Shown in pieces: positions 1 to 5,240 of a stretch of 5,240 nt of DNA (positions are counted from its first letter, which is position 1; each line of letters opens with the position of its first letter). The translations under genes were made by a program, and so were the position numbers. Under the pieces are notes generated by a model. That model worked only from the letters and a program-made list of their open reading frames with translations. It was not told the origin of the DNA and ran no database searches. Source of the DNA: Deltaproteobacteria bacterium (GTDB lineage: Bacteria > Desulfobacterota > Dissulfuribacteria > Dissulfuribacterales > JALVPX01); contig JALVPX010000109.1 in assembly GCA_027031565.1 (NCBI GenBank), positions 1 to 5,240 of the forward strand, written 5' to 3'.

Positions 1-402
1 GTACCAGTACTTTGCGGTTTTTTTCAGTTCCCAATCATGTGTTCCGCAGGAAAAATTCAGCTCAGGAGGCCTGTACCAGGCATGGGTGTGATCGGTGAAA
101 ATTATTTTGAACAGCAAGGAGTAGTTCTTACCGCATTCATTTACGTTTTTCGCCTTTGACCATCCGCTGAAGGACAACATCACCGGATACGGAGGTTCAA
201 AAAAAATGGGTTTTCCTTTCCAGCCTATTTGGAGATTTTCTTTTCCAATAATCGAAACAGAAAAATCTCCGCTGTGTGCAGTAGAGGCAGACCATTCACC
301 CAGACGCACTTTAAGGCCCTTGCGATGCGGATAAAGATTCCAGTTTTTAGGCATTCCTGTCTTGTTTGACCCTGTTTCAAAGCCTGGGTTGGCCACCAAG
401 TT
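1..402 (-). other. CBM4/9-like carbohydrate-binding jelly-roll domain within the ligase-like protein (partial)
   Basis: Residues from about 287 to the edge (420) start with LVANPGFETG and continue with PKNWNLY, the usual opening of CBM4/9-like beta-sandwich domains (N-x-G-F-E followed by P-x-x-W). Further family-like signatures are HSGDFSVSI, LSFSGWSKAKNV, IIFTDHTHAWY and GTHDWELKK, in the usual order. The last strands, which often carry a phenylalanine-aspartate-aspartate motif, would lie to the left of the window. The predicted topology puts the domain in the periplasm, where it could hold a glycan. Sugar binding is inferred from family resemblance; some of these modules have only a structural role. 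Confidence 0.72.
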
Positions 403-1260
403 TGGCCCTATTCCTTTTAAGAGTCCTAGAACTATCAAGGAACTAAAAAAAACAACGCAACTGCATGCTACAAGGGTTGCTTTTTTTGAAAATCTTATAC
501 GGCCGGTAAGGAATTGAAGGGTCAGGAATATAATAAAACCCATGGTTACGGCCACATAAGTGGTTCTGCTGGACGAGATGGATATATATATCAACTCCAT
601 CACAAATATGAATCCGAAAAATACCGAAAGCAGTCTCCTGTTTTCTTTAAGTTTTTGAACAACTAAATAGAGCACCAGGAAGAGCTGGCTGGCCAAGGTA
701 ACAAAACAGGTGTTTTTTGCCCCGAAGGTGGACGAGAAGAAATGTTTTTTGTCAATGGGGGCCAGGAAGGGGAGTTCTACTTGGGTTTGGACGAGGCCGA
801 CCAGAGTGACGATGGCAAAACTCATTACAAGCGAATAGAGGGCGGTGTTCCAAAATCGTTTGGATATTAGAAAAAGAGTCAGCAAAACGTAGAAAAGAAA
901 ACACAAGGTTGCCCACTGATACGCCTCATACAAGGCTGCATGGGGAACCGCGGCCCATAAGGCAGACAAACAGATATATAAGGTCAGCAGGCAAAGCGAG
1001 GCTAACATGATTCTGGTTGTTTTGGAGACGTGAAAAAGGACCGCCTTCAATTCGTTGAAATGGGCAATTGTCGACCACGTAATCAGTAACCATGCCAATA
1101 TCTGGACAGCCACTAGCTTAGGCTCACGATAATTGACAAAGATCCAAGAGTCATTGAATCTGCCTGGAACGAAGATCAAGGGAGGGACGAAAAAAAGTGC
1201 ACAGATCAAGAAAGAGGTTATACTAACTTTTAGGCTATTAATAATAGACAACTTACCCAT
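1..1260 (-). CDS. O-antigen ligase/polymerase-like membrane protein with periplasmic jelly-roll domain (3' end beyond window)
   Basis: The frame is open for 420 codons from ATG at 1260 to the left edge, with no stop, so the C-terminus is missing. I translated it line by line. Nine hydrophobic helices fit residues about 12-32, 48-66, 82-102, 109-133, 139-157, 181-201, 209-228, 235-256 and 262-282. Basic residues fall in the even-to-odd loops (for example QKLKENRR and TGRIRFSKK), giving a cytoplasmic N-terminus and a periplasmic segment after helix 9. Two motifs fit the Wzy_C/O-antigen ligase family: TFGAKN (178-183, cf. family FGNxN) and SSSR (229-232) before helix 8. From about residue 287 the protein becomes a soluble CBM4/9-like domain. 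The ATG overlaps the dehydratase stop by 8 bp and lacks a clear Shine-Dalgarno, so translation is probably coupled. It could be a WaaL-type ligase, a Wzy polymerase or a PglL-like O-oligosaccharyltransferase; the sequence does not decide. Family assignment is fairly sure, exact role is not. Confidence 0.8.
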   Translation of the reverse strand, partial: MGKLSIINSLKVSITSFLICALFFVPPLIFVPGRFNDSWIFVNYREPKLVAVQILAWLLITWSTIAHFNELKAVLFHVSKTTRIMLASLCLLTLYICLSALWAAVPHAALYEAYQWATLCFLFYVLLTLFLISKRFWNTALYSLVMSFAIVTLVGLVQTQVELPFLAPIDKKHFFSSTFGAKNTCFVTLASQLFLVLYLVVQKLKENRRLLSVFFGFIFVMELIYISISSSRTTYVAVTMGFIIFLTLQFLTGRIRFSKKATLVACSCVVFFSSLIVLGLLKGIGPNLVANPGFETGSNKTGMPKNWNLYPHRKGLKVRLGEWSASTAHSGDFSVSIIGKENLQIGWKGKPIFFEPPYPVMLSFSGWSKAKNVNECGKNYSLLFKIIFTDHTHAWYRPPELNFSCGTHDWELKKTAKYWY

Positions 1261-3109
1261 CTGGCTTTGTCTTTAAAGTGCATTCTGGCACTATATTGTG
1301 CAGGTGCTGTTTTAATTTTTGCACATTTCTCATTGAAGCAGCCATTTGTAAGTGTACGATCTCCTGCTGGAGCCATTCCCAATCTACTTCCCTGCTTTTT
1401 GCCAACAGCAATTTTTCATGGCTGGTGGGTTTAAGATCCTCTTTTTGATGAAAAATTTCTTCAAACAATTTTTCACCGGGTCTCAGACCTGTATAGATGA
1501 TTTCAATGTCCTTCCCCGGGGTAAGGCCGGAAAGCTTGATCATCTGCTCTGCGAGTTCACGTATCAAAATGGGTTTGCCCATGTCGAGAACAAATATTTC
1601 ACCACCATCCCCCATTGCACCGGCTTGGAGAATCAGGCTCACTGCTTCAGGTATGGTCATGAAATATCGAGTTATTTCAGGATGTGTGACCGTAACCGGC
1701 CCCCCATCCTTTATTTGTTTTTCAAAAAGGGGAACAACAGATCCTGCAGAACCCAATACATTACCAAACCGCGTGGTGATAAACTTGGTTTTTGAACGAT
1801 GGTTAAGGTTTTGGCAGTATAGTTCTGCAATGCGTTTCGTCGTACCCATTACATTGGCTGGGTTGACTGCCTTATCCGTGGAAACGAGCACAAAGCGGTC
1901 AGCATCGTAACGGTCAGCGGCATCGGCAACTATTTTTGTGCCCAATACGTTATTGGTAACCGCTTCGGCAGGATTTATTTCCAGCATGGGGACGTGCTTG
2001 TAGGCTGCTGCGTGAAAGATCACATGCGGGCTGAACTTGGTAAACACCCAGTTGATCCTCTCGTCATTCTTTATATCCCCCAACACCGTGACAAGTTTCA
2101 GTTCAGGAAAGTCTGATCGAAGTTCATGATCTATCGTGTAGAGATTGAATTCGCTGCTGTCTATGATAATCAATTTGGCAGGCTTGATCGATGCTATCTG
2201 CCTGCACAATTCAGATCCTATGGAACCGCCTCCCCCGGTAACCAGCACGTTTTTACCCTTGAGATATCCTGAAATTGCCAGGGTGTCCAGCTTTACCACA
2301 TCCCTGCCTAGCAGATCTTCCACTGTGACCGGCCTCAAGCGTTCGGCATCAATATCCATGCCCCTCATCTCAAAGATCGAGGGCAGTGTGCGGCATTGCA
2401 CGTTTGCTTGATTACATAAGGATACGATCCGCTGGATAGCAGACCTGTCTGCAGACGGTATGGCCAGTAAAACCAGTTCGATTCCAAGGGCCTTGACAAT
2501 TTCCTGGATTGAATTCGTATCGCCTATTACGCGTATGCCATGGATTTCGCGGCCATGTTTTTGGACGTCATCGTCAACGAATGCTAGAGGTAGATACTCA
2601 GGCCGGTGCAGCAGATCCCTGACAAGCAATTCTCCTGCTCTGCCCGCACCAACTATCAGGGATCGTTTGCCTTCCTTTTTTTGAAGTTTGATACGTGAAT
2701 CCTTGAACCATCTATAAGTTAGACGGGAAAGGCACAATCCCGAAGACAATAAAATTGGATAAAGCACCAACACCGAGCGCGGAACTCCGTGCATGCGCAA
2801 TACAACAGATGCCATGAGGGTCAACAAGAGGCTGCCCAAGCCAACTGCTTTCAAGATGCGAATGAGATCTGGTATCGATGCAAAACGCCAGAAACCCCTG
2901 TAAAGGCCTAGCAGCCAAAAGATTGCTCCTTGTATAGGGATGGCACTCAGCGCCAGCTTCAACAAAGATTCAAGATATTCAGGAGGAATGGTGTCGAAAT
3001 TAAATCTCAACCAATAGGCGAGCTCAAGGGCAAGGGGTATCCACAAAAGATCATGGAGAACCGCAGTCCACCTGTTTAAGAGTAGGAATTTTATGACCTT
3101 TCTGCCCAT
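1253..3109 (-). CDS. pglF: PglF/CapD-type membrane-anchored UDP-GlcNAc 4,6-dehydratase
   Basis: This 618-residue protein has the standard three-part build of long nucleotide-sugar dehydratases. Four membrane helices lie at about 15-33, 48-70, 85-103 and 108-130. A first Rossmann domain (CoA_binding_3 type) carries GAGRAGE at 154-160. The catalytic extended SDR domain (Polysacc_synt_2) starts with the NAD-binding TGGGGSIGSE at 291-300. Within it, HAAAYKHVPM is at 366-375, STDKAVNP at 410-417, RFGNVLGS at 447-454 and GLRPGEKLFEE at 541-551. The usual YxxxK catalytic pair is M421-xxx-K425, the methionine form typical of PglF/WbpM/CapD long enzymes, so it is not a defect. The expected reaction is UDP-GlcNAc to UDP-2-acetamido-2,6-dideoxy-4-keto-hexose on the cytoplasmic face. 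The start is 7 bases after the aminotransferase stop and has a GAGG ribosome site. The neighbours supply the next two steps to UDP-diNAcBac, which favours PglF over a WbpM-type route to other sugars. Confidence 0.93.
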   Translation of the reverse strand: MGRKVIKFLLLNRWTAVLHDLLWIPLALELAYWLRFNFDTIPPEYLESLLKLALSAIPIQGAIFWLLGLYRGFWRFASIPDLIRILKAVGLGSLLLTLMASVVLRMHGVPRSVLVLYPILLSSGLCLSRLTYRWFKDSRIKLQKKEGKRSLIVGAGRAGELLVRDLLHRPEYLPLAFVDDDVQKHGREIHGIRVIGDTNSIQEIVKALGIELVLLAIPSADRSAIQRIVSLCNQANVQCRTLPSIFEMRGMDIDAERLRPVTVEDLLGRDVVKLDTLAISGYLKGKNVLVTGGGGSIGSELCRQIASIKPAKLIIIDSSEFNLYTIDHELRSDFPELKLVTVLGDIKNDERINWVFTKFSPHVIFHAAAYKHVPMLEINPAEAVTNNVLGTKIVADAADRYDADRFVLVSTDKAVNPANVMGTTKRIAELYCQNLNHRSKTKFITTRFGNVLGSAGSVVPLFEKQIKDGGPVTVTHPEITRYFMTIPEAVSLILQAGAMGDGGEIFVLDMGKPILIRELAEQMIKLSGLTPGKDIEIIYTGLRPGEKLFEEIFHQKEDLKPTSHEKLLLAKSREVDWEWLQQEIVHLQMAASMRNVQKLKQHLHNIVPECTLKTKPDG

Positions 3110-3114
3110 TAGCG

Positions 3115-3118
3115 CCTC
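3115..3118 (-). promoter_or_regulatory. Ribosome binding site of the dehydratase gene, embedded in the upstream stop
   Basis: On the minus strand GAGG overlaps the TGA stop of the aminotransferase gene (TGAGG) and lies five bases before the ATG at 3109. It supports that ATG as the start. Ribosomes ending the aminotransferase would sit directly on this site, so re-initiation is likely. Confidence 0.6.
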
Positions 3119-4253
3119 AATGGTTCAAGGAGGCCTTTAAGACATCCGATACAAAAGCTACGTCACTATCTCTCATAGAAGTTCCTGACGGAAGGCAGAG
3201 TCCTTTTTGAAAAATCCTTTCTGACACTCCCCCTCCGGTTATTCTATTATTGGCAAAAATAGGTTGCAGGTGCATGGGTTTCCAGACAGGCCTTGATTCG
3301 ATGTTTTTGGCCTCTAAGGCGTTTCGGACATCCTCCGGTGTTTTTTTCAATATGGAATGATCGATTTGTATCACAGTCAACCAACAATTTGAAACGCAGT
3401 ATGGTGGTTCCGGCATAAAGGAAATTCCTTCAATTCCGGCAAGATGTTGTTTGTACTGCCTGTTGATCTCTCTGCACCGCTTTACTCTATCCTCCAGTAC
3501 CTTGAGCTGACCTAGGCCTATTGCAGCCAATACATTGCTCATGCGGTAATTATAGCCAATTTCAGTATGATGATAATAAGGGACAGGTTCCTTGGATTGG
3601 GTGGCCAGTTTCCTGGCATGTTCAACCAAGTCCTTGTCGTCCGAGGCCAAAAGCCCTCCGCTGCTCGTGGTGATTATCTTGTTGCCGTTGAAGGAATAGA
3701 TGCTGGCGTATCCACCTTTGCCTGCAGCCCGTTTCTTATATGTGGAACCCAGGGATTCAGCCGAATCTATTACCACTGGTATTTCATACTGGCTGCACAA
3801 TTCAGTAACAGCGTCTATATCAATACAGTTTCCGTATAAATCAGTAGGGATGACAGCCTTTGGAGGTTTGCCGGTCAGCCTTATACATTCTTCGATGGCT
3901 TGAGCAAGTAGAGCGGTGTCCATGTTCCAGTTTTGGGGATCCGAATCGATGAACCACAACTCTCCACCCTGAAACACCACTGGCGAAACACTGCCTATAA
4001 AAGTCAATGTTGAGGCCATGACAACGTCGCCAGGCTCGATCTCCAGGTGGCGCATGGCCAGATGCATTGCAGCAGTACCACACGATACGGCAACTACGTA
4101 AGGTATGTCCAAAACAGCCGACAGTTCGGCCTCGAATTCATCTAATGCAGGCCCAACAGGTGCGATGTAATTAGATTCGAAAACATCTCTTACAAAGTCC
4201 AATTCAAGGCCACTCATATGTGGCGGGGACAGGAAAATGCGTTTTTTAGCCAT
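3117..4253 (-). CDS. pglE: PglE-type PLP-dependent UDP-4-keto sugar aminotransferase (DegT/DnrJ/EryC1 family)
   Basis: The 378-residue length is normal for sugar aminotransferases of the DegT/DnrJ/EryC1 family. Visible landmarks are the N-terminal FLSPPHMSG and SNYIAPVGP (28-36), SCGTAAMHLA (57-66), the PLP-ring aspartate in VIDSAE (D163), the Schiff-base lysine in SFNGNKIITTSSGG (K192), GYNYRMSN (233-240), RPVWKPMH (321-328) and FQKGLCLPSGTSM (348-360). The N-terminal motif, the NGNKIITT lysine site and the C-terminal QKGLCLPSGT match what I recall of Campylobacter PglE closely, more so than WbpE or PseC types. Expected role: transfer of the amino group of glutamate to C4 of the 4-keto sugar made by the downstream dehydratase, giving UDP-4-amino-4,6-dideoxy-GlcNAc in the cytoplasm. 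The ATG overlaps the acetyltransferase stop by 8 bp (ATGGCTAA). The best upstream ribosome site is a weak AGGG about 12 bases away, so coupling is likely. All key residues are intact. Confidence 0.92.
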   Translation of the reverse strand: MAKKRIFLSPPHMSGLELDFVRDVFESNYIAPVGPALDEFEAELSAVLDIPYVVAVSCGTAAMHLAMRHLEIEPGDVVMASTLTFIGSVSPVVFQGGELWFIDSDPQNWNMDTALLAQAIEECIRLTGKPPKAVIPTDLYGNCIDIDAVTELCSQYEIPVVIDSAESLGSTYKKRAAGKGGYASIYSFNGNKIITTSSGGLLASDDKDLVEHARKLATQSKEPVPYYHHTEIGYNYRMSNVLAAIGLGQLKVLEDRVKRCREINRQYKQHLAGIEGISFMPEPPYCVSNCWLTVIQIDHSILKKTPEDVRNALEAKNIESRPVWKPMHLQPIFANNRITGGGVSERIFQKGLCLPSGTSMRDSDVAFVSDVLKASLNH

Positions 4254-4887
4254 CTACCCGACCGGCCCTGGGTCCAACAATTTTGGCGCCATCCACCAGA
4301 TCATAGTGTACAGTCGTTCCTGCACCAATCAAGGCATTTTCACCAATTTTTATATTGGGAATGATCACTGAGCCTGCACCCACCAAGGAAAGTTTGCCAA
4401 CACGGACTGTACCACAAAGAACAGCTCCTGGAGCAATGTGAACATAGTCGCCAATGGTGCAGTCATGATCTATGCTCGCTCCAGTATTGATTACAGCGTG
4501 GTTTCCAATCCTCGTGCACGCATTTACGGCAACATTGGCCATGATTACGGTACCATAGCCTATCTTGACATCCCTTGCAATGGAGGCACTCGGATGGATG
4601 ACACTGGCAAAACCAAAACCATGATCCGAAAGCCAGTTTGCTACAATTTCCCTTGCCTGGTTTTCGCCAATGGAAACCACCGCCTTCAAAGGGCGCTTCG
4701 ATATCTTAAAAAGCTCTTCCCTTCCGCCAATTATGGGATAATCAAGAAGTGTTTTCCCCTTCAAGCCAGGCCTGTCGTCCACGATAAAGGCGAGTTCATG
4801 CCTGTTTTCCTTTTCTATTATGTCAACTATGACTTTGGCATGCCCACCTGCCCCATAAAGGAATATCATCTTTTTGCTAGAGGCCAT
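4246..4887 (-). CDS. pglD: PglD-type UDP-4-amino-sugar N-acetyltransferase (left-handed beta-helix)
   Basis: The 213-residue protein has the two-part layout of the PglD/NeuD family. An N-terminal Rossmann-like sugar-nucleotide domain begins with YGAGGHAK (11-18). A hexapeptide-repeat left-handed beta-helix follows from about HPSASI (98-103) to the C-terminus, with repeats such as IGYGTVI, IGNHAVI, IGDYVHI and IGENALIGAG. The expected catalytic base is H141 in SIDHDC. A second histidine nine residues on (H150 in VHIAPGA) matches the spacing I recall for Campylobacter PglD H125/H134. Role: acetyl-CoA-dependent N-acetylation of the C4 amine to give UDP-diNAcBac. The first ATG is preferred over the internal ATG at 4869 because a CAGGA site lies upstream and the internal one has none. 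The start overlaps the transferase stop by 11 bp and the end overlaps the aminotransferase start by 8 bp. A NeuD-like sialic acid O-acetyltransferase is possible by family but unlikely beside PglE and PglF. Confidence 0.9.
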   Translation of the reverse strand: MASSKKMIFLYGAGGHAKVIVDIIEKENRHELAFIVDDRPGLKGKTLLDYPIIGGREELFKISKRPLKAVVSIGENQAREIVANWLSDHGFGFASVIHPSASIARDVKIGYGTVIMANVAVNACTRIGNHAVINTGASIDHDCTIGDYVHIAPGAVLCGTVRVGKLSLVGAGSVIIPNIKIGENALIGAGTTVHYDLVDGAKIVGPRAGRVDG

Positions 4888-5240
4888 CTGAGTTTGATCC
4901 TGAAAATTTGGTCATGGTGGCCTGCCCGGGTTCATTAATGCCTTCCCTGGTCAGAACCTTCCACAATGTTAAAAAAAGTATTTTAACATCCAGCCAAAAG
5001 GATTGGTTGTCAACATACCAGACATCTAGTTTGAAGCGTTCTTCCCACGAGAGGGCGTTTCTGCCGTTTACCTGTGCCCAGCCTGTGATGCCTGGTTTGA
5101 CCTCATGGCGCCTGGCCTGTTCAGGTGTGTATTTCTCCAAGTATTCCATGAGCAGAGGTCTAGGCCCCACAAGGCTCATATCCCCCTTGAGCACGTTCCA
5201 CAATTCAGGCAATTCATCCAAGCTTGTGGAACGCAAAAAT
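4877..5240 (-). CDS. pglC: PglC-type undecaprenyl-phosphate phosphoglycosyl transferase, C-terminal part (5' end beyond window)
   Basis: About 121 C-terminal residues are visible. The frame is open to the right edge (FLRSTSLDELPEL), and family alignment from memory places the true start well upstream. A TTG at 5236 could be read as a start but lies inside a conserved block. The fragment shows the bacterial sugar transferase (Bac_transf) signature: LDELPEL with the catalytic Asp-Glu pair (codons at 5216-5218 and 5213-5215), KGDMSLVGPRP, KPGITGWAQVNGRN and WYVDNQSFWLDVKIL. The tail EGINEPGQATMTKF resembles the ending of small monotopic PglC-like enzymes rather than long WbaP-type ones. Role: transfer of phospho-diNAcBac from UDP-diNAcBac to undecaprenyl phosphate at the inner membrane, the first membrane step of glycan assembly. 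The TAG stop overlaps the acetyltransferase start by 11 bp. The N-terminal membrane helix cannot be seen, so a longer polytopic form is not excluded. Confidence 0.88.
   Translation of the reverse strand, partial: FLRSTSLDELPELWNVLKGDMSLVGPRPLLMEYLEKYTPEQARRHEVKPGITGWAQVNGRNALSWEERFKLDVWYVDNQSFWLDVKILFLTLWKVLTREGINEPGQATMTKFSGSNSDGL
4898..4902 (-). promoter_or_regulatory. Probable ribosome binding site of the acetyltransferase gene
   Basis: CAGGA on the minus strand lies 10 bases before the ATG at 4887, inside the last codons of the transferase gene. The spacing is slightly long. It favours the ATG at 4887 over the internal ATG at 4869. Confidence 0.4.

Noticed and set aside
199..452. Runs of eight A on the plus strand (199-206, 445-452) in the ligase-like gene as possible phase-variation tracts
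   Set aside because: Runs of seven A or T also occur elsewhere in the window (for example 1190-1196, 3341-3347, 4971-4977). The tracts are short and the frame is open through all of them, so they look like ordinary AT-rich codon use.
1352..2684. Plus-strand open frames opposite the dehydratase gene (1352-1795, 1497-1910, 2145-2411, 2460-2684)
   Set aside because: They are antisense to a well-supported gene with intact motifs, and their translations show no recognisable domain.
2712..2918. Minus-strand open frame in another phase within the dehydratase gene
   Set aside because: It lies wholly inside the membrane-helix part of the dehydratase and its translation resembles no family.
3567..4083. 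Open frames inside the aminotransferase gene (3567-3839 and 3700-3903 plus, 3841-4083 minus)
   Set aside because: They are out-of-frame shadows of a conserved PLP enzyme whose whole length is accounted for.
4438..4938. Plus-strand open frame of 166 codons opposite the acetyltransferase
   Set aside because: It is antisense to the hexapeptide-repeat gene, where repetitive codon patterns readily leave the opposite strand open. No domain is seen.
5234..5236. TTG as the start of a short 119-residue transferase
   Set aside because: It lies inside the conserved LRSTSLDELP block, the frame is open to the window edge, and the family needs an upstream membrane-associated part. It is the tail of a longer gene.

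Overview
The window is a compact bacterial surface-glycan operon. All five genes lie on the minus strand, so transcription runs from right to left. Both ends are open: the first gene begins beyond base 5240 and the last continues to the left of base 1. The family content, overlapping genes and moderate base composition suggest a Gram-negative bacterium. A Desulfobacterota (deltaproteobacterial) host is a guess; nothing here proves it.

In order of transcription the genes are: the C-terminal part of a PglC-type phosphoglycosyl transferase (4877-5240, partial); a PglD-type sugar N-acetyltransferase (4246-4887); a PglE-type PLP-dependent sugar aminotransferase (3117-4253); a PglF-type membrane-anchored UDP-GlcNAc 4,6-dehydratase (1253-3109); and a multi-pass membrane protein of the O-antigen ligase/polymerase (Wzy_C-like) type (1-1260, partial). 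The last gene passes, after nine predicted membrane helices, into a carbohydrate-binding-like jelly-roll domain. Its 420 codons are open to the window edge.

The genes form one coherent pathway. PglF makes the 4-keto-6-deoxy sugar from UDP-GlcNAc, PglE aminates C4 and PglD acetylates the new amine. The product is UDP-N,N'-diacetylbacillosamine (UDP-diNAcBac). PglC then places the phospho-sugar on undecaprenyl phosphate, which starts a lipid-linked glycan. The ligase-like protein would act at the end of the same route, polymerising the glycan or transferring it to lipid or protein on the periplasmic side.

Three of the four gene junctions overlap (11, 8 and 8 bp) and the fourth has a 7-base gap, so the genes are almost certainly co-transcribed and translationally coupled. 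No promoter, terminator, RNA gene, mobile element, repeat array or CRISPR was seen, and no gene-free stretch exceeds a few bases. The most unusual item is the ligase-like protein with the jelly-roll domain placed where the large periplasmic loop of this family is expected.
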